Source: SVEL01 sp017381055
GTDB lineage: Bacteria; Bacillota; Clostridia; Lachnospirales; Lachnospiraceae
Direction: 5' to 3'
Length of the DNA stretch: 64,000 nucleotides
NCBI GenBank assembly: GCA_036307185.1
Contig: JAXJYC010000071.1
Coordinates: 50,162-114,161 of the forward strand
Positions 33,125-42,455 of this stretch are shown in pieces; the first letter of the stretch is position 1, and each line of letters opens with the position of its first letter. A program made the translations under genes and the position numbers. The notes under the pieces are model-generated. The model was not told the DNA's origin, made no database searches, and saw nothing but the letters and a program-made list of their open reading frames with translations.

Positions 33125-34177
33125 ATGGAAAAAGTGTTTTGGACAAAATATCATTTGTTTATAGTTATAGTATTAGTAATAATATGGTTGTTTACGGAGG
33201 TAGTTAGAAGTGGAAAAGATATTAGTGATAATTTGAAGGATTCGGGCAAGAAATCGAAGAAATCTATTGGTGAAAGCGTTATGCTATTTGTGATTCTTGG
33301 GTTTATAGTTTCCATGATATCTTGGGGGATTAAATATATTATTTCGAAAAATATAATAGCATCTTATTGGCTTGTTATAACATATGCAGTTGTATATGCA
33401 TACATTGCGATTAGACAGATGGTAAAGATAATATTTTTTCCGGAAAGAGGAAGTTTTTCAAGTGATGATATTAGATATTTCGTATTAACATATGTGTTAT
33501 GGTTTATAATGATGTATGCAATGAGTATATCACAATCAACAATTAGTACGATAAATGGATTCTCCCAAAGCTATGGGCAACTTATTAAGGTTGTAATGCT
33601 TCTTTTATGTTGTTATTTTAATATTTTATTCGCATTAGGAGGTACGTATATTTTTTTATACTACTTACGTAAAGGTGGTAATAAATTATATACAATATTA
33701 AGTCCGATTGGTGTAAAGCTAAAGAATTATATAAGTAAAAGAAGTAGCTCGTACGAACAAAAACAAGGATTTTCAGGATTGAAATGTTTTAGTTCGTGGG
33801 AAGAAAATAAAAGAGTGTTATATAAGATAGTTATGACATTTCTTTATCTGGTGAGAGATATAGTGGTTGTATCAATACTATTTATCAAAATAATGTGTAA
33901 AACGATAGTTATTGAAGTGTTTAATGCAGTAATAGATCCACTGAAAGCATTATGTAAGTTGGTCAAGACATTATGGAATAAATATGAAAATAACGAATGG
34001 ATGTATATTTTTGCACAGATTTCAGGGATATGTAGTTATTTTATTATATATTTGGTCATTCAATTTGGTGAATATGTTGACTCAACAGAAAATGTATATG
34101 AATTTTTTGGGTCGATAATATTAATACCATATTTTTTAGGTAAGATTGTAAACATAAAAAGATTAAAAGTAAAGTAA
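33125..34177 (+). CDS. Multi-span membrane protein of unknown function
   Basis: The start at 33125 follows GGAGGTTGTAGGA. The 350-residue product has about eight hydrophobic helices, with segments near residues 7-22, 48-68, 78-96, 120-138, 155-180, 235-260 and two near the end. A basic loop (KNYISKRSSSYEQK) splits the protein. No family recognised. It has its own terminator (34220). Membrane proteins of this kind in defence islands can be effectors, but nothing here proves that. Confidence 0.6.
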   Translation: MEKVFWTKYHLFIVIVLVIIWLFTEVVRSGKDISDNLKDSGKKSKKSIGESVMLFVILGFIVSMISWGIKYIISKNIIASYWLVITYAVVYAYIAIRQMVKIIFFPERGSFSSDDIRYFVLTYVLWFIMMYAMSISQSTISTINGFSQSYGQLIKVVMLLLCCYFNILFALGGTYIFLYYLRKGGNKLYTILSPIGVKLKNYISKRSSSYEQKQGFSGLKCFSSWEENKRVLYKIVMTFLYLVRDIVVVSILFIKIMCKTIVIEVFNAVIDPLKALCKLVKTLWNKYENNEWMYIFAQISGICSYFIIYLVIQFGEYVDSTENVYEFFGSIILIPYFLGKIVNIKRLKVK

Positions 34178-34219
34178 ATGTTGATAAATTAGGTCAAATT
34201 AAATTGAAATTAAAGGAGA

Positions 34220-34250
34220 AGAGCAAGGTAGAGATGCCTTGCTCTTTCTA
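34220..34250 (+). terminator. Intrinsic terminator after the membrane protein gene
   Basis: AGAGCAAGG / CCTTGCTCT stem, 8-base loop, then a TTTCTAT tail. It resembles the 33023 terminator. Confidence 0.85.
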
Positions 34251-34308
34251 TATTTTATGGTTTTTGATAATAAAATGCATCAAAGTGAGAAAAAATCACA
34301 TATGGGTG

Positions 34309-34336
34309 TTGATTTTTGTAAAAAATAGCGTATAAT
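34309..34336 (+). promoter_or_regulatory. Promoter of the first RloA/RloB pair
   Basis: TTGATT at 34309 and TATAAT at 34331 with a 16-base spacer, 31 bases before the ATG at 34368. Confidence 0.7.
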
Positions 34337-34367
34337 AGAGAGTAGAAAAGAAGGTGAGGTAGCAATT

Positions 34368-35681
34368 ATGTTAATACAATTCAATTTTAAAAATTTCAAA
34401 TCATTTAGAGAAGAAGCTACATTAGATTTATCTGCAGCTAAGATGACAGAGTTTTCAGACAGAGTTGTAACTATTGGTAGCGAGAAGATATTGCCGGTTG
34501 CTGCCATTTATGGTGCAAATGCAAGTGGAAAGTCTAATATATATAATGCTTTTGAGTATATGTCAGACTATGTTGCTGAATCGTTTAGATATGGTGGAGA
34601 AGAGGAAAAGTTTGAACAGTTCAGACCGACTCCTTTCCTTTTTGATTCGACATCTGTAGATGCGGAGTCTAGTTTTGAGGTGTATTTTACATTGCCGGGA
34701 GATAAGGCTGAAAAGACATATAATTATGGTTTTTGCATCAATAAGGAGGGTGTAACTGAAGAGTGGTTAAATGTGAAAGCAAAGACTGCTAGAAAGTATA
34801 ACACTGTATTTTATCGTGGAACATCTGATGAAGAGTTGGATTTGTCAGGATTCCCTAAGAGTAGTAGGGACAATATTCAGGTTGCATTGGAAAAGCAAGT
34901 TCTTATTATTTCCTTGGGTGCAAAGTTGAAGATTGGAAAGTGCAAGGACATTAGAGATTGGTTCTTGGCAAATGAGTTTGCTGACTTTGGAGATCCTGTT
35001 ACAAACTTCTTCTTGTCTCGTAGATTGCCAAAGGGATTTGTTGAGGATAAGAATGTTCAACAAAAGGTGGTAGAATACTTTGCATCCTTTGATGAACATA
35101 TTAGAGATTTTAGAGTAGAAAAGGTTCCGGGAGATGGAGACTCCAAGGATGAAAGTTTTAAAATCAATGCTCTTCATAAGAAGATTGATTCAGATGAAAT
35201 GGCAGAGATTCCTTTGAGTTTAGAGTCCGCAGGAACATTGAAGATGTTTGCGTTATATCCGGAATTGCAAGATGTATTGGAAAAGGGAAGTGTATTATTT
35301 ATTGATGAATTGAATGCACGTTTGCATCCTTTACTTGTAAGAAACTTCTTACTTACATTCTTGAATCCGGAAATAAACAAGAATCACGCACAGCTCATTT
35401 TCACAACACATGATACATGGCAGTTGTCAAATCAGTTGTTACGACGTGATGAAATCTGGTTTGTGGAAAAGGATGAAAGAGGGGTTTCTTCACTGTACTC
35501 ATTGGCAGATTTTGTGGATGAAGATGGGGTTCGTATTCGTAAGGATGAAAGTTATGAGAAGAATTATATGGTTGGAAAGTATGGAGCAATTCCCATGCTT
35601 AAGGCATTAGATATCTTTAAGGATGCACTTGTTCAAGTGTCAGAAGGAACTGGCTTATCACCTCAGAAGAAGGAGGATTAA
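34368..35681 (+). CDS. AAA15-family ATPase (RloA-like), pair 1
   Basis: A 437-residue SMC/OLD-like ATPase: FNFKNFKSFREEATLDL at the start, Walker A YGANASGKSN near residue 45, a signature-like LSLESAGTLKMFAL, Walker B VLFIDELNARLHP and the switch FTTHDTWQLS. It ends 2 bases before a RloB-like TOPRIM gene. ATPase-plus-TOPRIM pairs such as OLD, PARIS and RloAB are antiphage systems in which the ATPase senses infection and the TOPRIM protein cuts nucleic acid. It is paralogous to 38870-40096 in the same island. Confidence 0.88.
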   Translation: MLIQFNFKNFKSFREEATLDLSAAKMTEFSDRVVTIGSEKILPVAAIYGANASGKSNIYNAFEYMSDYVAESFRYGGEEEKFEQFRPTPFLFDSTSVDAESSFEVYFTLPGDKAEKTYNYGFCINKEGVTEEWLNVKAKTARKYNTVFYRGTSDEELDLSGFPKSSRDNIQVALEKQVLIISLGAKLKIGKCKDIRDWFLANEFADFGDPVTNFFLSRRLPKGFVEDKNVQQKVVEYFASFDEHIRDFRVEKVPGDGDSKDESFKINALHKKIDSDEMAEIPLSLESAGTLKMFALYPELQDVLEKGSVLFIDELNARLHPLLVRNFLLTFLNPEINKNHAQLIFTTHDTWQLSNQLLRRDEIWFVEKDERGVSSLYSLADFVDEDGVRIRKDESYEKNYMVGKYGAIPMLKALDIFKDALVQVSEGTGLSPQKKED

Positions 35682-35683
35682 GC

Positions 35684-36328
35684 ATGGCGAAAAAAGATAG
35701 AACAGGTAATAGAAAACCACGAGAGCAGAAGAAACAATTTAAGGTTCCGGAATTAGGCTACTATCTAATTGTCACAGATACAGAAGCTACAGAACGTTGT
35801 TTTTTCAACGGACTTCATCGGGCATTGCCGGAAGATGTTAAAAATAAACTTGTTATTAAGGTTGTCGAAACAAAGACTCGAGCTATGATTGATAAATGTC
35901 AGGAACTTACAGCGTATGAAGCACAGTATCGTATTCCATGGATTGTGTTTGATAGAGACCAGGTGCAAGGTTTTGATGATATTATCGCTGAGGCAAAACG
36001 AAAAGACATTGAAGTAGGCTGGTCCAATCCATGCTTTGAAATTTGGATGTATGCCTACTTTGGCGCTATGCCTGCAATACAAGATTCATGGACCTGTTGT
36101 TCAGAGTTTGGGCGAGTATATGAAAGTAAAACCGGACAGAAGTATTCTAAGGCAGATGAAAAGATGTACGGAAAACTCTGTATGACAGGAGACGAGGAAA
36201 AGGCAATACAGATAGCACAGCAGAAGTTGGAGCAGTGTGAACGAGAAGGTAAAACGAAACCATCGGAGATGTATCCGGCGACAACGGTGCATAAGTTGGT
36301 GGGAGAGATTAGAGGAAAGTTAAGGTAA
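35684..36328 (+). CDS. RloB-like TOPRIM-fold protein, pair 1
   Basis: A 214-residue protein with the RloB layout: a basic N-terminal tail (RTGNRKPREQKKQF), GYYLIVTDTEATERCFF with the TOPRIM-type Glu, IPWIVFDRDQVQGFD with the Asp pair and WSNPCFEIWMYAYFG. It is predicted to be the nuclease effector of the upstream ATPase. It starts 2 bases after the ATPase stop. The pair resembles PARIS but carries RloB rather than DUF4435. Confidence 0.85.
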   Translation: MAKKDRTGNRKPREQKKQFKVPELGYYLIVTDTEATERCFFNGLHRALPEDVKNKLVIKVVETKTRAMIDKCQELTAYEAQYRIPWIVFDRDQVQGFDDIIAEAKRKDIEVGWSNPCFEIWMYAYFGAMPAIQDSWTCCSEFGRVYESKTGQKYSKADEKMYGKLCMTGDEEKAIQIAQQKLEQCEREGKTKPSEMYPATTVHKLVGEIRGKLR

Positions 36329-36412
36329 ACTTTTAGAAATTATGAACAGCTATCGTTGTTTCGTATGGGGTAATTAGGGACATCGATAAGATATTATATT
36401 GAAAGGTAATAG

Positions 36413-36967
36413 ATGAAAAGTAAAACACGTAAGCAAAAGGATAAAGCTGAGATAAAAAGATTGCAAGAAGAAAATGCTAAAATGCGACTAAAGTATATAG
36501 AGTTAGAAAATGAAGTAAATAAAATTATAGAAGAAAGCAGGGCAATTTGTTTAAGTACTAATAGAGTGCAAGAGGTGATAATATATTTTGTTGATGTACT
36601 AATCTCGGCATTGATATTATTGTTTGTGTATTGGATAACAATTTTTGAATATGAAAATTTTGATATTCCATATTATGCTATGTTGATTTTAGATGTATTG
36701 GTAGTTGTTAAAATTGTTTATCAAAAAAGTATGACTAGGGTAATTGTTGTTGATTTATTAAAACCTTTTTTGGGGATGGTTGTTGGTTTAGCTTTATGTA
36801 TACTTTGTTTGGGGGAATATTGGCGTGAAGCGTATGGTTATGCATTAGATACTGCTAATATGGGAGTGCTGCTTTTTATGGTAATATTAGCGTGTGTTAT
36901 ACATGTTTCTGTATGCTGTGTGGTAATATACACATATAAGAAAGTGAAGAAAAAAATACATAAGTAA
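36413..36967 (+). CDS. Membrane protein with N-terminal coiled coil
   Basis: A 184-residue protein. Residues 1-40 form a charged coiled coil (KDKAEIKRLQEENAKMRLKY). Four membrane helices follow, at about 57-78, 85-103, 117-137 and 150-172, with a lysine-rich end. No family recognised. It lies between the first RloAB pair and a second small membrane protein. It could be a defence accessory gene or an unrelated passenger. Confidence 0.55.
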   Translation: MKSKTRKQKDKAEIKRLQEENAKMRLKYIELENEVNKIIEESRAICLSTNRVQEVIIYFVDVLISALILLFVYWITIFEYENFDIPYYAMLILDVLVVVKIVYQKSMTRVIVVDLLKPFLGMVVGLALCILCLGEYWREAYGYALDTANMGVLLFMVILACVIHVSVCCVVIYTYKKVKKKIHK

Positions 36968-37023
36968 TACTATTTGCTACTATTAAGTATTATGCTAATC
37001 GAAAACATTACGGAGGGATAAAA

Positions 37024-37566
37024 ATGACATTTAAGACAGAGATATCGATATCGGATATTGTTTCGGTAATATCAATTATTTTGGTGATTATAGGTGGATT
37101 ATTTGGATATTATCAATGGAGGAGGAATGTATGCCTAAAAAGAGCAGGATATATTAATGAATTGACCGAAAAGATAAGAACTGATAATTATATTAGGGAT
37201 GCTATATATATGTTTGATTACGGAATAGAATGGTATTCTGATGATTTTCATGGAAGTGGTGAGGTTGAATCTAAGGTGGATAAGAGTCTGTCATATTTTT
37301 CGTATATATGTTATCTTAAGAGACAAAAAATAATAACATGTAAAGAGTTTGACTTTTTTAAGTATGAGATTGAGCGTACTTTGAATAATGCACAAGTTAA
37401 GGATTATTTGTATAATCTTTATCATTTCTCGGGCCAGTTGGGTATTCCGTTTACATTTAAATATCTGTTTGAGTATGGTCAAAAAAGAAATATATTTGAT
37501 AAAAATTTCTATGACAAAGAAGCTTTCAAAAAAGATGATAGATATCATAGGTATTTAAATTTTTAA
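37024..37566 (+). CDS. Single-span membrane-anchored protein of unknown function
   Basis: A 180-residue protein with one N-terminal membrane helix (about residues 13-31) then a basic soluble domain rich in aromatic residues. It resembles DUF4760-like small anchored proteins found near defence genes, but the match is loose. ACGGAGG precedes the ATG. Confidence 0.5.
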   Translation: MTFKTEISISDIVSVISIILVIIGGLFGYYQWRRNVCLKRAGYINELTEKIRTDNYIRDAIYMFDYGIEWYSDDFHGSGEVESKVDKSLSYFSYICYLKRQKIITCKEFDFFKYEIERTLNNAQVKDYLYNLYHFSGQLGIPFTFKYLFEYGQKRNIFDKNFYDKEAFKKDDRYHRYLNF

Positions 37567-37638
37567 AAATATTTATACAACAAGTATAGTTTTTAGAGTG
37601 ATAATTAAGAAGAGATTTAATGATGGGAGATACTACAA

Positions 37639-38664
37639 ATGAGAAGAATTACATTTTTTGTGGGAAATGGATTTGATATAAATATTGGATTGTTGACAAA
37701 ATACAAGCAATTTTATGAATATTATATAACCCAATATCCAGAAGATATGTTAGCGAAGGATATAGATTCGAATTACGAATATTGGGCTGATATGGAGGAA
37801 GGTATAGGAAAATATACTTCGAAAATTGATAATGAAAATGAGGAGTCATTTTGGAATAGTGAAGAATTATTAGAACAGGCATTGGCTGATTATTTAGAGA
37901 TACAAACTCGAAATGTAAGTATTGATGTTAAAAAAAGTGCGGACATTTTAAAAAATTCCTTGGTAAAGTTTTATGAAGACTTGCCAAAGGAACAGCGGCA
38001 AGATATAAGTAATTTGATACATAATATAAAAGATACAGTTACATATTCATTTATTTCATTAAATTATACTAATATGCTTGATCTGTGTGTAGATGCAGGG
38101 AAAACAGTGTTTCCCAAAGAGATATCCAGCCATAAGGCGGATAATGGTACGACATATTCTCATAATATTGGTGAAGTTCTACATATACATGGTACAATAA
38201 ATGAAGAATTGATATTGGGAGTAAATGATGAAAGTCAAATTTTAAACGAAACATTTGGAAAAAATATATTTTATAGACAATTGCTCGTCAAAGAAGAAGT
38301 TAACAAAAGATTTGGACAGAATAAAGTTCAAGATGCAAGAAGAATTATTGACGGTAGCGCGATTATTTGTATTTTTGGTGCTTCAATAGGCGCAACAGAC
38401 AAAATGTGGTGGAAGTATATATGTCAATGGCTGCAAAAATCATTAAATAATAGATTGATTATATATGCAAAATATGACAAACCGCAACTTCGAACTACTA
38501 AGCATATACTGTTTGCAGGAGAAAATAAAATTTTTCAAAGACTGAAAGAAAATTCGGAATTGAATAATGAAGAATGGAATAAAATACAAAATCAAATATA
38601 TATTAAATTTGAAAGTAAGATATTCGGCTTTGAGGTGCTAAGAGATGAAGAAGAGTTTTCATAG
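37639..38664 (+). CDS. AbiH family abortive infection protein
   Basis: A 341-residue protein opening with ITFFVGNGFDINIGLLTKY, the diagnostic AbiH N-terminus, followed by FYEYY and, further on, SFISLNYTNMLD, an LHIHGT motif and IICIFGASIGATDKMWW. The fold resembles SIR2-like/Rossmann nucleotide-binding domains, and the GNGFD segment is a likely binding loop. Lactococcal AbiH blocks phage after entry. It appears as a stand-alone gene between the two RloAB pairs. Confidence 0.88.
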   Translation: MRRITFFVGNGFDINIGLLTKYKQFYEYYITQYPEDMLAKDIDSNYEYWADMEEGIGKYTSKIDNENEESFWNSEELLEQALADYLEIQTRNVSIDVKKSADILKNSLVKFYEDLPKEQRQDISNLIHNIKDTVTYSFISLNYTNMLDLCVDAGKTVFPKEISSHKADNGTTYSHNIGEVLHIHGTINEELILGVNDESQILNETFGKNIFYRQLLVKEEVNKRFGQNKVQDARRIIDGSAIICIFGASIGATDKMWWKYICQWLQKSLNNRLIIYAKYDKPQLRTTKHILFAGENKIFQRLKENSELNNEEWNKIQNQIYIKFESKIFGFEVLRDEEEFS

Positions 38665-38817
38665 CAAAATTTTGAATAACTTTACATAATAAATGTATGG
38701 ACAAGGAATCATTGTTTTTTTTTCTATGATTTCTTGTTTTTTTGTTTTTAAATATTATTAATATATTAATAAAAGATGATTACGGGATGAAATTTGAGAA
38801 AAAAACGTAAATGTGTA

Positions 38818-38845
38818 TTGCAAAACGCAAAAAGTGGGCTATAAT
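38818..38845 (+). promoter_or_regulatory. Promoter of the second RloA/RloB and CBASS genes
   Basis: TTGCAA at 38818 and TATAAT at 38840 with a 16-base spacer, 24 bases before the ATG at 38870. No terminator is seen until 42363, so all four downstream genes may share it. Confidence 0.65.
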
Positions 38846-38869
38846 AAAGGTAGAATGGAGGTAAAAAAT

Positions 38870-40096
38870 ATGTTATGTCAATTTACTGTTAAAAATTACA
38901 AAAGTATAAGAGATGAAGTGACCTTTGATATGCAGGCGGCTGCAATTTCAGAACATAAAGATAGAATAATCAAAGATGTGGATGGTGAATTGTATTTGCC
39001 GGTATCTGCTATTTATGGACCTAATGGTGGTGGTAAATCTAATGTATTGGAAGCGATTAATACATTAGTGGCAAAAATATTACGTCCTATTTATGCGACA
39101 GCGGATACAGAAGGACATCCTTTTTTACAGAAAAGGATAATAGTTGAGCCTTTTGCTTTTTTGAAAGAGTACAGAGATAGACCAACAGAATTTGAAATAT
39201 TCTTCCGTACAGATTCTGCAGAATACAGATATATTCTGCAGGTAAAACGTGACGTTGTTGTTTATGAAAGTTTAGATAGAGTGAAACTTGAAACAGGAAG
39301 ACGCTCTGCTTTGTTTACAAGAGATGAGAATGGTATTAATTTGAAGGGAACATTTGCTAAGTTAAAAGTAAGTGAAGACTTATCTAAGACACTTGCGTTA
39401 CTTTCATATTTAGGTATCGCTTATAAAGAAAATGCGGTGGTTAAGGATGTATTGAGTTGGTTTGATTCGGGTATAGATTTCTTGAACTATGGCAATCCAA
39501 TACAAGAACTTAGAATGGCAGTTTCTACGTCTGAAGAGGTGAAGCAACTGATGCTTGATATGATTCAAGAAATGGATTTGGATATCGTTGATTTTAGAGT
39601 AGAAGAAAATGAAAACGATATGATTGAGGTATTCACAAAGCATCGCGTAGATGATGTGGAGACAGAACTTGATTTATCAGATGAGTCTAGTGGAACCAAG
39701 AAGTTGTTTGGCTTACTTCCGTTTATCGCAACAAGTCTGCTTGCAGGAACTACTCTTGTGATAGATGAGTTAGATGCAAAGATTCATCCAGTCTTATTAC
39801 GTCGTATCATAATGATGTATAACAATATGGAAATCAATAGGAATAAAGCACAGTTGATATTTACATCACATGATTTATCTACAATGAATAACGAAGTGTT
39901 CCGAAGAGATGAAATCTGGTTTGTAGCAAAGGGAAAAGCACAGAATTCTAAGTTATATTCATTGGTCGAGTTTAAGAATGATAAAGGTGGCGCTGTTAGA
40001 AATGACGAGAAATACGACAAGAGATACCTTGAAGGTAGATATGGTGCTGATCCTTACCTCAAAACAATTATAGATTGGGGGAAAGTCAATGCCTAA
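38870..40096 (+). CDS. AAA15-family ATPase (RloA-like), pair 2
   Basis: The start at 38870 follows GGAGGTAAAAAAT; an upstream in-frame codon at 38813 overlaps the promoter. The 408-residue product has FTVKNYKSIRDEVTFDM, Walker A YGPNGGGKSN, the signature-like LSDESSGTKKLFGLLP, Walker B LVIDELDAKIHP and FTSHDLSTM. It is alignable with pair 1 but clearly diverged, including the region between Walker A and the signature, so the two ATPases probably recognise different triggers. It overlaps the next gene by 8 bases. Confidence 0.88.
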   Translation: MLCQFTVKNYKSIRDEVTFDMQAAAISEHKDRIIKDVDGELYLPVSAIYGPNGGGKSNVLEAINTLVAKILRPIYATADTEGHPFLQKRIIVEPFAFLKEYRDRPTEFEIFFRTDSAEYRYILQVKRDVVVYESLDRVKLETGRRSALFTRDENGINLKGTFAKLKVSEDLSKTLALLSYLGIAYKENAVVKDVLSWFDSGIDFLNYGNPIQELRMAVSTSEEVKQLMLDMIQEMDLDIVDFRVEENENDMIEVFTKHRVDDVETELDLSDESSGTKKLFGLLPFIATSLLAGTTLVIDELDAKIHPVLLRRIIMMYNNMEINRNKAQLIFTSHDLSTMNNEVFRRDEIWFVAKGKAQNSKLYSLVEFKNDKGGAVRNDEKYDKRYLEGRYGADPYLKTIIDWGKVNA

Positions 40097-40787
40097 AAAA
40101 GCTGGAATGGAGAAATGGAAGAAAAAGCGTCGCCAAGAGCATATGGAGCAAAAGTTATATAGATATTATATCTTTTGTGAAGGTCAGCAGACTGAACCGT
40201 CATACTTTGCTGGATTTAAGAAACTGATTGAGGAAAATCCTGTTTACAAGGATATGGTGCTTATTGAGATAGAATCATGCCAGGCAGAAACTATGCGTGT
40301 GATTGGTATGGCAGAAGATTATGTAAAGAATAATAAACTAAAAAAAGGACAAATTTGGTGTGTCTATGATAAAGATAGTTTTCCTGCTGAACACTTTAAT
40401 GGTGTTGTGGAACGAGCAGAGAAGTTGAATAAAGAAAATCCGGAATTGCAGTATCATACCGCATGGAGTAATGAGTGCATTGAATTTTGGTTTATGTTGC
40501 ATTTTGCATATTACACTGCCAACAATCATAGGGCAGAGTATATTACATTCTTAAATGATAAGTTCAAGGAACTGGGAATTGGGAAGTATCAAAAGAATAT
40601 GCCGGATATCTTTAAGATTCTTTTAGAACACGGGAATCCGAAATTGGCGATTCGTTATGCAAAGAGAATTATAAAAGATGGAGCAGGTAAGACACCAACG
40701 GAGATTGCACCGGGAACTAAGGTGTATGAGCTGGTAGAAGAGCTGGCAAAGTATTTGCCGGAGGAGATAAAGAATCTAATTATATAG
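40089..40787 (+). CDS. RloB-like TOPRIM-fold protein, pair 2
   Basis: A 232-residue RloB-family protein: a basic start (KKAGMEKWKKKRRQEHMEQK), YIFCEGQQTEPSYFAGF with the TOPRIM Glu, the conserved IWCVYDKDSFPAEHF Asp motif and HTAWSNECIEFWFMLHF. It is translationally coupled to the upstream ATPase. It is the likely effector of a second RloAB-type system, followed 13 bases later by the CBASS cyclase. Confidence 0.85.
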   Translation: MPKKAGMEKWKKKRRQEHMEQKLYRYYIFCEGQQTEPSYFAGFKKLIEENPVYKDMVLIEIESCQAETMRVIGMAEDYVKNNKLKKGQIWCVYDKDSFPAEHFNGVVERAEKLNKENPELQYHTAWSNECIEFWFMLHFAYYTANNHRAEYITFLNDKFKELGIGKYQKNMPDIFKILLEHGNPKLAIRYAKRIIKDGAGKTPTEIAPGTKVYELVEELAKYLPEEIKNLII

Positions 40788-40799
40788 AAAGGCGATAAT

Positions 40800-41774
40800 A
40801 TGAAGTTTACAGAAGAAATGTTAAAACAGTACGCAGCGCCATTGAGTGATACGGAAAACCAAAAGTGCTTAAATGCAATCGGAATGGTTCGTGATGCTTT
40901 AAAAGAACTTGGTTTTACTGATGACGATAAAAGTATTCAAAAAATGTACGAAGATACTTATGCGTATTCATTAGATATGAGAAGTATTTATGGGTCACGA
41001 AAAGTCAGACTATTCGTACAGGGTTCATATGCTAATAATACGAATGTGAGAACACAGAGTGATGTCGACATTGCGGTCGTACAGGAAGACGTATTCACGA
41101 TAGAATACAGAACTGTAGCAAGCGGATTACCACAATCGGATAATGATTATAATTTTTATACTGCAGCACCTAGTGACAAATCATTTAAGGATGAAGTGCA
41201 AGAATGTCTTGAAAAGAAATTTGGCAATGACGTTGAAAGAAAGAATAAGTCTATAAAGATTCATGGGAATTCATATCGCAAAGATGCAGATTCTGTTCCA
41301 TGTCGTAGATATCGCGATTACAGAAATGATTATCGTAAAGATGTGAGTAATTATGTGAGAGGCATTGTAATATATCCAGATGATGGAGGCAGAATAATAA
41401 ATTATCCAGAGCAACATATCGAAAATGGTAAAAAGAAGAATAATGATACCAATAGATATTATAAAAAAATGGTACGTATTATTAAGAAGATGAGATACCT
41501 CATGAGTGAATGTGGTTATAAAGAAGCGGATGAGGTTTCATCATTTGGTTTGGAATCACTCTTGTGGAATTTGCCAAATTCGTTGTTTATGAAGTATTCA
41601 ACATATCGTTATGAGGTTGAGGAAATAGTAGATTTTCTGTTTGTGCATAGGGAGGAAATTGCATCCTATAAAGAAGCTAATGGTATAAAGTTATTGTGCC
41701 CAACAACATCAGATGTAATAAAGTATAAGGATTTTATTAGTGCCTTAAAGGGATTTTATGAATATGATGTTTAG
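40800..41774 (+). CDS. CD-NTase (CBASS cyclic-oligonucleotide synthase)
   Basis: A 324-residue cGAS/DncV-like nucleotidyltransferase. The catalytic motif is FVQGSYANNTNVRTQSDVDI, with Gly75-Ser76 and metal-binding Asp88 and Asp90; the third Asp probably lies in the ADSVPCRRY strand. The C-terminal half is the helical OAS-like region. It is followed 10 bases later by a Cap15-like membrane effector, giving a minimal two-gene (type I) CBASS. On phage infection it would make a cyclic nucleotide that triggers the effector. The product nucleotide cannot be read from the sequence. Confidence 0.88.
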   Translation: MKFTEEMLKQYAAPLSDTENQKCLNAIGMVRDALKELGFTDDDKSIQKMYEDTYAYSLDMRSIYGSRKVRLFVQGSYANNTNVRTQSDVDIAVVQEDVFTIEYRTVASGLPQSDNDYNFYTAAPSDKSFKDEVQECLEKKFGNDVERKNKSIKIHGNSYRKDADSVPCRRYRDYRNDYRKDVSNYVRGIVIYPDDGGRIINYPEQHIENGKKKNNDTNRYYKKMVRIIKKMRYLMSECGYKEADEVSSFGLESLLWNLPNSLFMKYSTYRYEVEEIVDFLFVHREEIASYKEANGIKLLCPTTSDVIKYKDFISALKGFYEYDV

Positions 41775-41783
41775 GAGGAAAGT

Positions 41784-42344
41784 ATGACTGAAAATTACAA
41801 AAGTTTTATGACGAAATCAATATGGTTTACTATAGGGATGTTTTGTTTGCGTTGCTTGTTGTCGCAAACAAAAATTATAACGGAATTCTCTTTATATGAT
41901 ATTTATGGATATGCAGGAGAATCAATAGCGTTTTCTGTAATAGTAATTCTTTTGTACGAAAAATGGTTGTGGAGAATTAATCCATTTGAAAAAACGCCGA
42001 GATTGGCAAAAGAGTATGTAGGAGTTCTAATTACAACGTATAAAGGCGATAGGCTTGAAAAAGAAATTAAACTTCAAGTATATCAAACATTATTAAACGT
42101 AAGTCTTGTACTGGTCACGGATGAGAGTAAGAGCAATTCTATTTCAGCTTCGATTGATAAAATACATAATGAATGGAAGCTAATATATTGTTATATAAAT
42201 GTTCCGAATGCAAGTACACGTGATAGAAGTGAGATACATTATGGGACAGCTATGTTGTGTGTAGATAATGTGCAGGAACTCAGTGGACATTATTTTACAG
42301 ATAGAAAAACAACAGGAGATATGATTTTTAAGAGTGCTAAATAA
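41784..42344 (+). CDS. Cap15-like CBASS effector (two TM helices plus beta-barrel)
   Basis: A 186-residue protein with two N-terminal membrane helices (about 12-30 and 43-62) and a beta-rich domain of about 115 residues (AKEYVGVLITTYKG, VSLVLVTDESKSNSIS and YCYINVPN), the pattern of the Cap15 (S-2TM-beta) family. Cap15 binds cyclic dinucleotides in the barrel and disrupts the membrane of infected cells. Its place directly after the CD-NTase supports the call. The transcript ends at 42363-42388. Confidence 0.83.
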   Translation: MTENYKSFMTKSIWFTIGMFCLRCLLSQTKIITEFSLYDIYGYAGESIAFSVIVILLYEKWLWRINPFEKTPRLAKEYVGVLITTYKGDRLEKEIKLQVYQTLLNVSLVLVTDESKSNSISASIDKIHNEWKLIYCYINVPNASTRDRSEIHYGTAMLCVDNVQELSGHYFTDRKTTGDMIFKSAK

Positions 42345-42362
42345 AGTAATAGATTGATTAAG

Positions 42363-42388
42363 GGCAGGAGAAATTCTCTTGCCTTTTT
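42363..42388 (+). terminator. Terminator between CBASS and recombinase
   Basis: GGCAGGAGA / TCTCTTGCC stem with a 3-base loop and TTTTT. A possible recombinase promoter, TTGCCT-N17-TACAAT (42379-42407), overlaps its right arm. Confidence 0.85.
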
Positions 42389-42455
42389 CTCTTGCATTTT
42401 GTACAATAATAGTTGTAACAGAACGCTACAACTCTAACGGAAAGGTGGTTAAAAC

